Part shown: in pieces, positions 24,231 through 34,233 of the stretch | Layout of the letters: every line of letters begins with the position of its first letter | Numbering within the stretch: position 1 is the stretch's first letter | Source: Amycolatopsis tucumanensis | GTDB taxonomy: Bacteria > Actinomycetota > Actinomycetes > Mycobacteriales > Pseudonocardiaceae | Direction: 5' to 3' | DNA length: 64,000 nt | Assembly (NCBI RefSeq): GCF_021654135.1 | Contig: NZ_JAKGSD010000006.1 | Span: 1-64,000, forward strand | Made by a program: the position numbers and the translations under genes | Notes under the pieces: generated by a model | What the model was told of the DNA's origin: nothing | Databases searched by the model: none | What the model saw: the letters and a program-made list of their open reading frames with translations, nothing else

Positions 24231-25693
24231 ACAAGCCCATGCGCCGCGTCGGCATCGCCATGATCACCATGGTGGTGCTGCTGCTGGTCAACATCACCTA
24301 CATCCAGGTGGTGAAGGCCGACGACTACCGCACCGACTCGCGCAACCAGCGGGTGCTGCTGGACCAGTACTCCCGGCAGCGCGGCAGCATCGTGTCGCAG
24401 TACGACGGCCAGGTGCTCGCCGACGTGGTGGCGACGAACGACAAGCTGAAGTTCGAGCGCCGCTACACCGACGGCCCGATGTACGCGCCGGTCACCGGCT
24501 ACTACTCGGTGCGCTACGGCTCCGGCGGCCTGGAGCGCGCCGAGGACGACATCCTCAACGGCGAGGACCCGCGGCTGTTCGTGCGCCGCCTGTCGGACAT
24601 GGTCACCGGACGGGACCCGCGCGGCGGCAACGTGCAGCTGACGATCAACCCGGCCGTCCAGTCGGCGCTGTACAACGCGATGACGTCGAAGGGCTACACC
24701 GGCGCCGCGGTCGCGATGAACCCGAAGACCGGCGAGATCCTCGCGATGGTCTCCACCCCGTCCTACGACCCGAACGCGCTGGCCTCGCACGACAGCACGG
24801 CCCAGCAGGAGGCGTGGACGCGGTTCACGGACGACCCGAAGGAGCCGATGCTCAACCGGGCGATCTCGCAGACCTACCCGCCGGGCTCGACGTTCAAGCT
24901 GCTGGTCGCGGCCGCCGAGCTGGAGAACGGCGCCACCGCCGACACCCCGGTGAGCAACGCGCCGAACGTGCAGCTGCCGGGCACCCGGGTCACGCTGGAG
25001 AACTACGGCGGCGCGGCCTGCCCCGGCACCACGTTCAAGGAGGCACTGGCGCACTCCTGCAACGTGCCGTTCGCGACGTTCGCCGGCCAGCTGGGCGCCG
25101 ACAAGCTGAACCAGATCGCGGTCAACTTCGGCATCGGCACGCCGCTGTCGATCCCGATGAACGTGGCGCCGTCCAGCCTCGGTGAGATGGACTCGCAGGC
25201 CGCGCTGTACCAGAGCGGCATCGGCCAGCGCGACGTGCGGCTGACCCCGCTGCAGGACCTGATGCTGTCCGCCACGATCGCCAACGGCGGCATGGCCATG
25301 AAGCCGCAGCTGATCAAGAAGCTGCTCGCGCCGGACCTGTCCGACCTGGAGACCTTCTCGCCGCAGGAGCTGACCGGCACGCCGGCGCTGTCCGCGGAGA
25401 ACGCGGCCGTGCTGCGCGACATGATGATCGCCTCCGAGGCCAACACCAAGGGCGGCGGCAAGCGCGCGAACATCCAGATCGCGTCCAAGACCGGCACCGC
25501 CGAGCACGGCACCGACCCGAAGGCCACGCCGCCGCACGCCTGGTACACCGCGTTCGCGCCGGCCGCCGACCCGCAGATCGCCGTCGCGGTCATCGTCGAG
25601 TCCGGTGGCAACCGCGGCCTGGAGGCCACCGGTGGCACCGTGGCGGCCGAGATCGGCCGCGCCGCGATCAACGCCCAGCTCGGGGGTGGGTAG
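24227..25693 (+). CDS. pbpA: PbpA: class B penicillin-binding protein
   Basis: A 488-residue transpeptidase with an N-terminal membrane anchor (about 8-28), a pedestal domain and a C-terminal penicillin-binding domain. Catalytic motifs are SxxK with Ser221 in PGSTFK, SCN in AHSCNVPF, and KTGT in IASKTGTAE. It crosslinks peptidoglycan, pairing with RodA encoded just upstream (ATGA overlap). In Mycobacterium it is a PknB target needed for cell division. Confidence 0.96.
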   Translation: MNKPMRRVGIAMITMVVLLLVNITYIQVVKADDYRTDSRNQRVLLDQYSRQRGSIVSQYDGQVLADVVATNDKLKFERRYTDGPMYAPVTGYYSVRYGSGGLERAEDDILNGEDPRLFVRRLSDMVTGRDPRGGNVQLTINPAVQSALYNAMTSKGYTGAAVAMNPKTGEILAMVSTPSYDPNALASHDSTAQQEAWTRFTDDPKEPMLNRAISQTYPPGSTFKLLVAAAELENGATADTPVSNAPNVQLPGTRVTLENYGGAACPGTTFKEALAHSCNVPFATFAGQLGADKLNQIAVNFGIGTPLSIPMNVAPSSLGEMDSQAALYQSGIGQRDVRLTPLQDLMLSATIANGGMAMKPQLIKKLLAPDLSDLETFSPQELTGTPALSAENAAVLRDMMIASEANTKGGGKRANIQIASKTGTAEHGTDPKATPPHAWYTAFAPAADPQIAVAVIVESGGNRGLEATGGTVAAEIGRAAINAQLGGG

Positions 25694-25696
25694 CGC

Positions 25697-26878
25697 ATGC
25701 TGTCCACCGGTCAGCTGCTGGCCGATCGCTACCGTCTCGTCCACCGCATCGCCGTCGGCGGGATGGGCGAGGTCTGGCAGGCCAGCGACACCCGGTTGGA
25801 CCGGATCGTCGCGGTGAAGGTGCTCAAGGCCGAGCTTTCCCAGGACGCGGAGTTCCTGCACCGCTTCCGCACCGAGGCGCGCACGACCGCGTCGCTGAAC
25901 CACCCCGGCATCGCGGCCGTGCACGACTACGGCGAAACGGTGGCGGGCGAGCACGCGATCGCCTACCTCGTGATGGAGCACGTCGACGGCGAGCCGCTGG
26001 CCGGGATCCTGATGCGCGAGGGCAGGCTGGCGGCCGACCGGACGCTGGACATCCTCGAGCAGGCGGGCAACGCGCTGCAGGCCGCGCACGAACGCGGTCT
26101 GGTGCACCGGGACGTCAAGCCGGGCAACATCCTGGTCACCCCGAACGGCACGGTGAAGGTCACCGACTTCGGCATCGCGAAGGCGGCCGACGCGGCGCCG
26201 GTGACCAGGTCCGGCATGGTCATGGGCACCGCCCACTACATCGCGCCGGAGCAGGCGCTCGGCCACGACGCGGAGCCGGCGAGCGACGTGTACTCGCTGG
26301 CCGTGTGCGGTTACGAGTGCCTGGCCGGGCACCGGCCGTTCCTGTCCGAGAACGCGGTCACGGTCGCGATGATGCACATCCGCGACCTGCCGCCGCCGCT
26401 GCCGCCGGACGTGCCACCGCACGCCCGCGCGGTCATCGAGGCGACCCTGGTCAAGGACCCGCGGCAGCGCTACAACAGCGGCGGCGAGTTCGCGGCCGCC
26501 ATCGCCGCGGTCCGCAACGGGCACGCGCTACCGACGCCGTCCGGACTGGTGCAGACTTATGCCCCGGTCGTCGGCCCGGTGGCTGCCGTCGGCCCGGTTT
26601 CGCAGCCGGCGATGCAGCCGGTGAGCCCACCCGGTATGCCGCACCCGAGCGGGGTGCTGCCGATGCCGGTGCCACCACGGCGGCGGGTGCCGATCGCCGT
26701 GTGGGTGCTGCTGGCCGTTCTGGTGGCCGGGATCGTGGTGGTTCTGCTGGTGCTCCTGCCCGACTGGGGCGGCGACAGCGGAACCGGCCGGGTCCCGGGC
26801 GGTCAGGTCGGCACGACCGACATGGTTCCCGGCACGCGGCAACTCCCTCCCCCCGAAGAGACGACCTACGAGGCATGA
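25697..26878 (+). CDS. pknA: PknA: Ser/Thr protein kinase
   Basis: A 393-residue Hanks-type kinase. The kinase domain (about 12-275) has GGMGEV, AVKVLK, catalytic HRDVKPGN, the DFG-equivalent TDFGIAK, and the activation loop [17 protein letters not shown] Pro-rich linker is followed by one membrane helix (about 331-353) and a short extracellular tail without PASTA repeats, which separates it from PknB. It controls cell shape and division. Starts 3 bp after the pbpA stop. Confidence 0.96.
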   Translation: MLSTGQLLADRYRLVHRIAVGGMGEVWQASDTRLDRIVAVKVLKAELSQDAEFLHRFRTEARTTASLNHPGIAAVHDYGETVAGEHAIAYLVMEHVDGEPLAGILMREGRLAADRTLDILEQAGNALQAAHERGLVHRDVKPGNILVTPNGTVKVTDFGIAKAADAAPVTRSGMVMGTAHYIAPEQALGHDAEPASDVYSLAVCGYECLAGHRPFLSENAVTVAMMHIRDLPPPLPPDVPPHARAVIEATLVKDPRQRYNSGGEFAAAIAAVRNGHALPTPSGLVQTYAPVVGPVAAVGPVSQPAMQPVSPPGMPHPSGVLPMPVPPRRRVPIAVWVLLAVLVAGIVVVLLVLLPDWGGDSGTGRVPGGQVGTTDMVPGTRQLPPPEETTYEA

Positions 26879-26915
26879 TGAGCACACCTTGGACGGAACG
26901 GAACGGCTTTCTCCG

Positions 26916-28910
26916 ATGACTGCACCCAGGATGCTGTCCAACCGCTATGAACTGGGCGACACGCTCGGTTACGGCGGCATGTCCGAGGTCCACCACGGCA
27001 CGGACGTCCGGCTGGGCCGCGAGGTCGCCGTGAAGATCCTGCGTGCCGACCTCGCCCGCGACCCCCAGTTCCAGGAGCGGTTCCGCCGCGAGGCGCAGAA
27101 CGCCGCGGCGCTCAACCACCCGGCGATCGTCGCCGTGTACGACACCGGTGAGGCGCAGACCGAGTACGGTCCGCTGCCCTACATCGTGATGGAGTACGTC
27201 CGCGGCCGGACGCTGCGGGACATCGTCAAGACCGAGGGGCCGCTGTCGCAGAAGCGGGCCATGGAGGTCATGGCCGACGTCTGCGCCGCGCTCGACTTCT
27301 CGCACCGGCACGGCATCGTGCACCGGGACGTGAAGCCGGCCAACGTGATGATCACCGACCAGGGTGCGGTCAAGGTGATGGACTTCGGCATCGCCCGCGC
27401 GATGCACGACGGCCAGGCCGCGATGACCCAGACGGCCGCGGTGATCGGCACGGCCCAGTACCTGTCGCCGGAGCAGGCGCGCGGCGAGGGTGTGGACGCC
27501 CGCAGTGACGTCTACGCCGCGGGCTGCGTCCTGTTCGAGCTGATCACCGGCGAGCCGCCGTTCACCGGTGACTCGCCGGTCGCGGTGGCCTACCAGCACG
27601 TGCGGGAGGACCCGAAGGCGCCGTCGGCGGTCAACCCCGCGGTGTCGCCGGAGCTGGACGCGATCGTGCTGAAGGCGCTGGCCAAGGGCCCGGCCAACCG
27701 GTACCAGTCGGCCGCCGAGATGCGCGCCGACCTGGTGCGGACGCTGTCCGGGCAGCGGCCGTCGGCGCCGATGGTCATGACCGCCGACGAGCGGACGCAG
27801 GTGATCGGCGGGGCGCCCGGCCACGCGGCCGACTACGACTACGACCCCGACGCGGTCGAAGAGGACGAGAAGCGCCGGAAGCGCAGGCGCGTCACGGCCG
27901 CGGTGATCTTCACGTTGATCGCCCTCGGGCTGATCGCGTTCATCATGTGGCTGGCGGGCGCGTTCGAGTCGAAGCCGGCGACCGCGATGATCCCCGAGGT
28001 CAACGGCCAGCAGCAGGCGCAGGCCGAGGCGACGTTGCGGGACAAGGGTTTCACCAACATCGTGCTCGCGGACAAGCCGTGCGTGCGCCAGCCCAACGGC
28101 GTCGAGACCTGCTCGGCCGACGCGATCGGCAAGGCGATCAACACCGATCCCGCCGCCGGCGTGAGCGTCGCGCTCGACCAGAAGATCACGCTGTACATCG
28201 GACGCGCGCCGGCGAACGTCGCGGTGCCGAGCGTGCTCGGCAAGACCCGGGAGGAGGCCCTGGCCCTGCTCAACCAGGTCGGGCTGCTCCTGGACCCGAA
28301 CGTCCAGGAGGTCGACGTCAACGACGAAGACCAGTACGGCAAGGTCCAGAGCCAGAACCCGAACGCGAACACGCAGATCGCGCAGGGCAGCACGGTGTCC
28401 ATCAAGATCGGCAAGACGCCGAACATGGTGGAGGTCACCGACTACACCGGCCAGCAGTACGACGTCGCGAAGGCCGGCCTGGAGGCGCTCGGGTTCAGGG
28501 TCAGCAAGCAGGAGGCCGACTCCGACCAGCCGGAGGGCCAGGTGCTCAACCAGAAGCCGAACGCGGGCCAGCAGCGCGAGGGCTCGACCGTGACCCTGAC
28601 GGTGTCGAACGGGTCGGAGCAGAGGATCTCGATGCCGGACCTGCGTGGCCTGACCCAGAACGAGGCGCTGCAGCGGATGCAGCAGCTCGGCTGGGACGGC
28701 CAGGTGAACTACCAGTCCGACAAGCTGTCCGACGAGGACATGGACGGCAAGGTCACCGGCAGCGTGCCGACGGCGGGCAGCCAGATCAAGAAGAACGAGA
28801 CGATCACGCTGCTGATCGGCGACTCCGACGGCGGCGGCGGCGGTGGCAACGACAGCACGACGCCGACGACTCCGGGAGGGATCTTCCCGACCGGTCGCAA
28901 CAACGGCTGA
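26916..28910 (+). CDS. pknB: PknB: PASTA-domain Ser/Thr protein kinase
   Basis: A 664-residue kinase. The Hanks domain (about 11-275) has GGMSEVHHG, AVKILR, HRDVKPAN and MDFGIARA; activation-loop threonines lie in MTQTAAVIGTAQYLSPEQ. A juxtamembrane linker precedes one membrane helix (about 325-349) and four extracellular PASTA repeats (from about 357, 427, 500 and 567) that sense muropeptides or lipid II. It ends in a Gly/Ser/Thr-rich tail. ATG 26916 begins the conserved N-terminus; an in-frame upstream start lacks support. Last gene of the operon. Confidence 0.96.
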   Translation: MTAPRMLSNRYELGDTLGYGGMSEVHHGTDVRLGREVAVKILRADLARDPQFQERFRREAQNAAALNHPAIVAVYDTGEAQTEYGPLPYIVMEYVRGRTLRDIVKTEGPLSQKRAMEVMADVCAALDFSHRHGIVHRDVKPANVMITDQGAVKVMDFGIARAMHDGQAAMTQTAAVIGTAQYLSPEQARGEGVDARSDVYAAGCVLFELITGEPPFTGDSPVAVAYQHVREDPKAPSAVNPAVSPELDAIVLKALAKGPANRYQSAAEMRADLVRTLSGQRPSAPMVMTADERTQVIGGAPGHAADYDYDPDAVEEDEKRRKRRRVTAAVIFTLIALGLIAFIMWLAGAFESKPATAMIPEVNGQQQAQAEATLRDKGFTNIVLADKPCVRQPNGVETCSADAIGKAINTDPAAGVSVALDQKITLYIGRAPANVAVPSVLGKTREEALALLNQVGLLLDPNVQEVDVNDEDQYGKVQSQNPNANTQIAQGSTVSIKIGKTPNMVEVTDYTGQQYDVAKAGLEALGFRVSKQEADSDQPEGQVLNQKPNAGQQREGSTVTLTVSNGSEQRISMPDLRGLTQNEALQRMQQLGWDGQVNYQSDKLSDEDMDGKVTGSVPTAGSQIKKNETITLLIGDSDGGGGGGNDSTTPTTPGGIFPTGRNNG

Positions 28911-28922
28911 TCCACGCGCATG

Positions 28923-28965
28923 ACGAAGGGCCCGCTTCCCCCAGGGGAGGCGGGCCCTTTCGTTT
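28923..28965 (+). terminator. Terminator of the fhaA-pknB operon
   Basis: A long hairpin (ACGAAGGGCCCGC...GCGGGCCCTTTCGT, with inner CCCC/GGGG pairing) is followed by CGTTT. It lies 13 bp after the pknB stop and before the unrelated membrane glycosyltransferase gene. Confidence 0.9.
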
Positions 28966-29025
28966 GGCACACGATCAGCGAGTGGCTGTGACAGAACTGG
29001 CACACAACGCGAATAGCGTGCGGAC

Positions 29026-30762
29026 ATGGTCTCCGCTCCGCCGATACCCCCTGCCCGGATTCGGGAACCCGATCTCGCCTCGCGCGAGCCGATCGAGAGC
29101 GGCAAGCGATGGCAGGCGGTCGTGGCAGTGGCCGGTGGGACCGCCCTGATCGCGGCACAAGCCGCGCGGTACGGCAACTGGATCGTCGACGACGCCGCCA
29201 TCACGTTCGGCTACGCCCGCGGTTTCGCGGAAGGTCTGGGGCCGGTTGTGCAGCCCGGCGCGGAAGCCGTGGAGGGGTACTCGAATCCCACGTGGACCGC
29301 GCTGCTGGCGATCGGCAAGCTGCTCGGCTTGTTCGACCGGGGCGCGATCCTCGGCATCCCGGACTACGTCCTGTTCCCGAAGGCGCTGGCGCTGGTGTGC
29401 TGTGCGGGCATCCTCGCCGCGGTCCACTCGGCGGCGACGGTCGTGGGGCGTCGGCCTTGGGTGGTGACCCTGGTCGCCGGGGTTGCGCTCGCGTCCGTGC
29501 CGTCGTTCGTGATCTGGTCGTTCTCCGGTCTGGAGAACTCGCTGTACGCGCTGGTGGTCGTCGCGCTCGCGGTGACGGTCTTCCGAGCCGTCCTGGCCGG
29601 GCGGTTGCGGACGCGGGGGGTCGCGGCGGCGGCCGGGGTACTCGCTGCGGCGGCGGCCCTGACCCGGCCGGAGGGCGCGGTCTACGCGGCGGTTTACCCG
29701 TTGGTGTTGCTGATCCACCTGCGCGGGCCGGTGCTGTGGTCGAGCGTCCGGCACGTCCTCGTCTCGGTCGCGGCGTTCGCGGTCCCGTACGGCGGGTACC
29801 TCCTGTGGCGTTACGCCGAGTTCGGGCGGATGGTGCCGAACACCGCCGTGGCGAAGAAGCAGGGCGTGCCGGAGATCGAGCAGCTGACCCGCGCCGGTGA
29901 CCTGGTGCAGTACCTCGGGGCGCCGGCCGTGCTCGTGCTGGTCGTCCTGATCGGGCTCGCCCTCGCCCGCTCCTCGTCGTGGCGAGACGGCCTGGTCGCG
30001 TTGCTGGTGCCGCTCGGTCTCGCGTCGCTCGCGTACGCGGTGCTCGAACCGGACTGGATGGGCCAGTTCCGGTTCGCCACACCCGTGTGGGCGCTGCTGG
30101 CGTTGATCGCCGCGCTCACGACGGTGGAGGTCTTCCGAGCCGCGCGAGCGCGTGGCCGCGCACTGATCACAGTCGCGCTCGTCGCGACGCTGCTGCCGTC
30201 CGGTGTGGTGCTCGCGGAGGCGGGCGAGAAGTTCAGCCGGACGCCGACACTGCCGATGTGCTTCATCGCAGACCGGTTCGGGCGGATGTTCAACCAGTAC
30301 GCGGACATCCTGGGTGTGCAGGAGGGCTCGGTGCTCGAACCCGACCTGGGGGGCACGGCCTTGACCAGCCGGTTGCACGTGGTCGACCTGGCCGGTCTCG
30401 TGGACGCGAAGATCGCGGACTTCTACCACGACGGGGACATGGCGGGACTGCGCGACCACGTGTTCGAGACGGTCCAGCCGACGTTCGTGCACTTCCGCTT
30501 GTACTGGGGCGGAGTCACCGGACTCGCCGGCGATCCACGACTCGCACGCGACTACGTGCCGCTCTACGAGTACCCGCTCCCGGCCGAGTACGGCGGCGAC
30601 TTCGTGCGCCGTGACGTGGCCGGCGACCCGGTGCTGCTCGACGCGGCACGGGAGTACGCCCGGGAGACGATCCCGGTGACGGAGAGCCGGATCAACGCGT
30701 GGGGCCTGCGGCAGTGCGGTGACACGCTGGCACCGGGACAGACGACGCTCGGACTTCACTGA
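29026..30762 (+). CDS. Probable GT-C membrane glycosyltransferase
   Basis: A 578-residue membrane protein with about ten hydrophobic helices and a large C-terminal extracytoplasmic domain. The first loop carries an Asp-Asp pair in NWIVDDAAITFGYARGF and then EAVEGYSNPTWTALL, a pattern of GT-C enzymes such as mycobacterial AftB-like arabinosyltransferases and related actinobacterial proteins that use polyprenyl-phosphate sugars outside the membrane. Position between pknB and a two-component system fits a cell-envelope role. Donor and acceptor are unknown. It overlaps the convergent sensor kinase by 7 bp. Confidence 0.78.
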   Translation: MVSAPPIPPARIREPDLASREPIESGKRWQAVVAVAGGTALIAAQAARYGNWIVDDAAITFGYARGFAEGLGPVVQPGAEAVEGYSNPTWTALLAIGKLLGLFDRGAILGIPDYVLFPKALALVCCAGILAAVHSAATVVGRRPWVVTLVAGVALASVPSFVIWSFSGLENSLYALVVVALAVTVFRAVLAGRLRTRGVAAAAGVLAAAAALTRPEGAVYAAVYPLVLLIHLRGPVLWSSVRHVLVSVAAFAVPYGGYLLWRYAEFGRMVPNTAVAKKQGVPEIEQLTRAGDLVQYLGAPAVLVLVVLIGLALARSSSWRDGLVALLVPLGLASLAYAVLEPDWMGQFRFATPVWALLALIAALTTVEVFRAARARGRALITVALVATLLPSGVVLAEAGEKFSRTPTLPMCFIADRFGRMFNQYADILGVQEGSVLEPDLGGTALTSRLHVVDLAGLVDAKIADFYHDGDMAGLRDHVFETVQPTFVHFRLYWGGVTGLAGDPRLARDYVPLYEYPLPAEYGGDFVRRDVAGDPVLLDAAREYARETIPVTESRINAWGLRQCGDTLAPGQTTLGLH

Positions 30763-32111
30763 CCCCGCGGCAAGACCACGGTGAACACCGCACCGTCCTG
30801 TTCGGACACCGTGATGCGGCCGCCGTGGATGCGGGCGTTCTCCTGGGCGATCGCCAGTCCGAGTCCGCTGCCGGAGGTCGCCGTGCGCGCCCGGTCGCCG
30901 CGGGCGAAGCGGTCGAAGACCAGCTCGCGGAGATCCTCGGGAACACCCGGACCGGAGTCGGCCACTTCGGCCGTGACCACCCCGGGCCGAGTTCCGTCGA
31001 TGGTGACGGTGATCGGCGCGGCACCGTGGGTGAGCGCGTTGGTCAAGAGGTTGCGCGCGATGGTGTGCACCCGCCGCGGATCGGCGCACACCGTCACGTC
31101 GCCGACCGTGTGAAGGGTGGTGCCGTCAGCGCCACCGACCAGGTCGATCGCCTCCGCCCACAGGTCGGCCAGGTCCAGGGGGCCGGCATGGAAGTCGGCC
31201 ACACCCGCGTCGAACCGCGACATCTCCAGCAGGTCCTCGACGAGGTTCGCGAGGCGCCGCGACTGCACGGACAGCAGCCGGGCGGCGCGCCGGCGGGCGT
31301 CCGGGTTCTCGCTGTCGACTCCGTCAGCGGCGGCGACCACCGTCGCCACCGGTGTGCGCAGGTCGTGTGCGACGTCGGCGACGAAACGGCGCTGCTGTTC
31401 CTCTTTCGCGCGCAGCTCCGCGATCGACCGCCCGACCTGCTCGGCCATGGCGTTGAACGACCCGGCCAGGTCCGCGAGCTCGTCGCCTCCCCGAACGACC
31501 AGGCGCGTGTCGAGCTCACCCCCGCCCAGCCGGATCGCGGCGTTCGCGACCGCCCGCACCGGCCGCTGGATCCGCTTGGCGGCCACCATCCCGCCCGCGA
31601 TCCCGAGCACCGTCACCAGCAACGCCATACCGGCGAGGTTGCGCCGCAACTTCGACAGGTCCGCCCGCAGCGCGTCCAGGGTGTAGTACTCGACGAGCAC
31701 AACGTGCTTGACGGGCGACCCGGCCAGCACCAGGAACGGTGAGTTCTCGGGCTCGGTGCCCAGCGGCTCGTCCCCCGCGCGAGCGGCGGACAGCAGCCAT
31801 CCCGGCACCGCCACCGGCGGCTCGGCGCCGTGCAGTACCGCCTGCTCGCCGGTGTAGTCGAACACGCTCCACGCGACCGCGTGTTCGCGCGACATGTAGT
31901 CGATCACCCGGTCGGTGGACAAGTTCTGAGCGACGAACCGCACCTGGGCGAGATCCGACGCGAAGTCGGCGCGCGACGCCGAGTGGAAGCGCCGCGTGGT
32001 GTCGTTCGACTGGAGCTGGTAGGCCGCCAGCGCCATCGCCGCCGTCGCTGCCACCGTCACCACGACGACCGCGGCCGCGATGCGTGCGCGCAGACCGAAG
32101 TGCGGCCTCAT
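30756..32111 (-). CDS. Sensor histidine kinase
   Basis: A 451-residue membrane sensor with TM1 (about 10-32), an extracytoplasmic domain (about 33-157), TM2 (about 158-177), HAMP (about 178-230), HisKA with His249 in DVAHDLRTP, and an HATPase with RNLLTNALTH, ADSGPGVP and GSGLGLAI. It autophosphorylates and passes phosphate to the response regulator whose gene overlaps upstream (ATGA). The signal is unknown; the neighbourhood suggests the cell envelope. Confidence 0.93.
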   Translation of the reverse strand: MRPHFGLRARIAAAVVVVTVAATAAMALAAYQLQSNDTTRRFHSASRADFASDLAQVRFVAQNLSTDRVIDYMSREHAVAWSVFDYTGEQAVLHGAEPPVAVPGWLLSAARAGDEPLGTEPENSPFLVLAGSPVKHVVLVEYYTLDALRADLSKLRRNLAGMALLVTVLGIAGGMVAAKRIQRPVRAVANAAIRLGGGELDTRLVVRGGDELADLAGSFNAMAEQVGRSIAELRAKEEQQRRFVADVAHDLRTPVATVVAAADGVDSENPDARRRAARLLSVQSRRLANLVEDLLEMSRFDAGVADFHAGPLDLADLWAEAIDLVGGADGTTLHTVGDVTVCADPRRVHTIARNLLTNALTHGAAPITVTIDGTRPGVVTAEVADSGPGVPEDLRELVFDRFARGDRARTATSGSGLGLAIAQENARIHGGRITVSEQDGAVFTVVLPRGQ

Positions 32112-32788
32112 GGCCTGGTCAGCCGGTACCCGAGGCCGCGTACGGTCCGAATCAGCTCGGGATGCGCGGGATCCTTCTCGATCTTCGCCCGCAGCCGGGC
32201 CACGGCGGCGTCGACCATGCGCGAATCGCCCACGTAGCCGTAGTCCCAGACCCGTTTGAGCAGCATCTGCCTGCTCAGCACCTGCCCCGGGTGGTTGGCG
32301 AACTCGACGAGCAGTTTCAGCTCGGTGGCGGTGAGGTTGAGCTCCGCCCCGTCGGCCCGCACCGTCAGGCCGTCGGTGTCCACCTCGAGGTGACCGACCT
32401 GCAACTTCGGGGTGGACGGCGCGGCACCGCGCCGCAGGATCGCCTTGATCCGGGCGTCGACGACCCGCGGTTCGACGGGTTTCACCACGTAGTCGTCCGC
32501 GCCGCCCTCCAGCCCGACGATGACGTCCACCGGGTCGCCGCGCGCGGTCAGCATGATGACCGGCACCAGGCTGCGGGCCCGGATGCGACGGCAGACCTCG
32601 AACCCGTCGACGTCCGGCAGCATGACGTCCAGCAGGATCAGGTCGACCACGCGTGCGCCGTCGAACAACTCCGCCAGCGCGCTCTCGCCGGACTCCGCAA
32701 CGACCACGTCGTGCCCGAGCCCGCCGAGCGCGAGCGAAAACGCCTCCGCCAGTGCTTCGTCGTCCTCAACCAACATCACCGACGCCAC
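32108..32788 (-). CDS. OmpR/PhoB-family response regulator
   Basis: A 226-residue regulator. The receiver domain has acidic pocket EDD (8-10) and phosphoacceptor Asp54 in LILLDVMLP, a conserved Thr in IMLTARG and Lys in VVKPV. The OmpR-type winged helix from about residue 130 ends TRP. GTG 32788 is preferred over a TTG at 32800 because GGGGG lies 6 nt upstream. Cognate kinase follows. Confidence 0.93.
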   Translation of the reverse strand: MASVMLVEDDEALAEAFSLALGGLGHDVVVAESGESALAELFDGARVVDLILLDVMLPDVDGFEVCRRIRARSLVPVIMLTARGDPVDVIVGLEGGADDYVVKPVEPRVVDARIKAILRRGAAPSTPKLQVGHLEVDTDGLTVRADGAELNLTATELKLLVEFANHPGQVLSRQMLLKRVWDYGYVGDSRMVDAAVARLRAKIEKDPAHPELIRTVRGLGYRLTRP

Positions 32789-32821
32789 GAACACCCCCAA
32801 ACCGGTGTTCCGGCACGATAC

Positions 32822-33457
32822 TCAAGCCCGCCGGTGCACGAGCCAGCCCGTGGCCGCGGCACTCGCCACCAGCAGCAGCGCGCCACCGAGCAGGCCGAGC
32901 GCCACCGCGCCGCTGTGGGAGCCCGCGCCGGTCAGGGAGCGCAGCATCGGGTTCACCACCGGCACCCACCGGACCAGCAGCACGACCCCGAGCAGCGCCA
33001 GCGCGGCCAGCACGGTGTAGCCGATCCGCGGCAGCAGCAGCCGCGAGCAGGGCAGGCCGAGCGCGATGCCGGTCGCCGCGCAGGCCGCGTGCGCTACCAC
33101 CCCGTCGGTCAGGACGGCGGCGGGCAGACCGTGGTGCACCAGGGCCGCCCACGCCAGGGACACCGCGGTGAGCACCACGCAGCAGAGCGCGGCCGCGGCC
33201 ACGAACCCGGCGAGCACAGTGGACAGCCGGCGGGCGTGGACCAGCGTGATGAGCCGCTGCACCGGGTCCTCGGCGTCCACCAGCGCGATGGTCAGCCAGC
33301 ACGCCACGACCGTGAGACCGCCCGCGCTGACGGCGAACTCCGGCGGAACCGGCGCCGTCGGATCGTTGTACAGGACGGCGAGCAGGACCAGGTAGGCCAG
33401 CGACGGTGGCAGCCAGCGCTGCGAATGCCCGAGCAGCGCGAGCTGGTAGCGGATCAC
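32822..33457 (-). CDS. Membrane protein, probable ABC permease subunit
   Basis: A 211-residue protein with about six hydrophobic helices and no soluble domain. It begins IRYQLALLGHSQRW, a pattern of ABC-2-like permease subunits. The GTG start overlaps the upstream ATPase stop as GTGA, so the two likely form one transporter. Substrate unknown; the absence of a binding protein suggests export. It ends 34 bp upstream of the response-regulator start on the same strand, so all four genes could be co-transcribed. Confidence 0.75.
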   Translation of the reverse strand: MIRYQLALLGHSQRWLPPSLAYLVLLAVLYNDPTAPVPPEFAVSAGGLTVVACWLTIALVDAEDPVQRLITLVHARRLSTVLAGFVAAAALCCVVLTAVSLAWAALVHHGLPAAVLTDGVVAHAACAATGIALGLPCSRLLLPRIGYTVLAALALLGVVLLVRWVPVVNPMLRSLTGAGSHSGAVALGLLGGALLLVASAAATGWLVHRRA

Positions 33458-34233
33458 CGGCGTGCCTCCGGGGTGTCGACCCGCACCACCGACCAGCCGC
33501 CGCTCAGCGCCTTGAGCAGCAGTTCGTCCGCGCTCCCCGCGGCGACGGTCAGTTCGACGTGGTCGCCGTCGTGGTGGGTGGCGAGCACCCCGGGCAGGTC
33601 CACCGCGCCGGAGCCGCGCAGCACCACGCGTGCGGATCGGTCCACCACCCGCAGCACGCCGTCGGTCAGGCGGACGACCTCGGTCGCGTGGGCGTGGGCG
33701 CGCTCGTCGCGGTGCTCGGTGAACACCACGCTCGCCCCGCGGGCGCTGGTCTCGGCGATGATCTCGGCCAGCACGCCGTGCGCGTCCGGGTCGAGCCCGG
33801 ACCACGGTTCGTCCAGCACGAGCAGGTCCGGTTCGGTCAGCAACGCCTGGGCCAGCCCGACTTTCTGCGCGTTGCCCTTCGACAGCTGCCGCAACGGGGC
33901 GCGCGGGCCACCGGCCAGCGCCAGCCGGTCCAGCAGCGCCCGCGGGTCCACTTCGGATGCTCCGGAGATCCGGCCGAGGTGCCGCAGGTAGGCGAGCGCG
34001 CTCATCCGCGTCGACGCCGGGAACCGGTCGGGCACGTACCCGACGCGCGGGCGGCCGGTGACCGTGCCGGACGTGGGCCGGGACAGCCCGGCGAGGATCC
34101 GCAGGAGTGTCGACTTGCCGGAGCCGTTGGCGCCGACGATGCCGACCACGGTCCCGGGGCGCACGTCGAGGTCGACCCCGGTCAGCACCGGGGCGTCACC
34201 GTAGCGCTTGCCGACCCCCAGCAGCCGGATCAC
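33454..34233 (-). CDS. ABC transporter ATP-binding protein (exporter type)
   Basis: A 259-residue ATPase. Walker A is GANGSGKS near residue 36; the signature is the variant LSKGNAQK; Walker B is LLVLDEPWSGLDP; the H-loop is FTEHRDE. A C-terminal extension of about 70 residues (VVLRGSGAVDLPGVLA...) follows, as in several ABC-2 exporters. Partner permease is immediately downstream. GTG start overlapping the pabA stop by 4 bp. Confidence 0.9.
   Translation of the reverse strand: MIRLLGVGKRYGDAPVLTGVDLDVRPGTVVGIVGANGSGKSTLLRILAGLSRPTSGTVTGRPRVGYVPDRFPASTRMSALAYLRHLGRISGASEVDPRALLDRLALAGGPRAPLRQLSKGNAQKVGLAQALLTEPDLLVLDEPWSGLDPDAHGVLAEIIAETSARGASVVFTEHRDERAHAHATEVVRLTDGVLRVVDRSARVVLRGSGAVDLPGVLATHHDGDHVELTVAAGSADELLLKALSGGWSVVRVDTPEARR

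Noticed and set aside
24062..26524. 820-codon open frame antisense to rodA, pbpA and pknA
   Set aside because: A shadow frame caused by high GC; the sense strand carries clear SEDS, PBP and kinase motifs.
26451..29204. 917-codon open frame antisense to pknB
   Set aside because: It mirrors the pknB codons, has Arg/His/Val-rich composition and no domain, and crosses the operon terminator.
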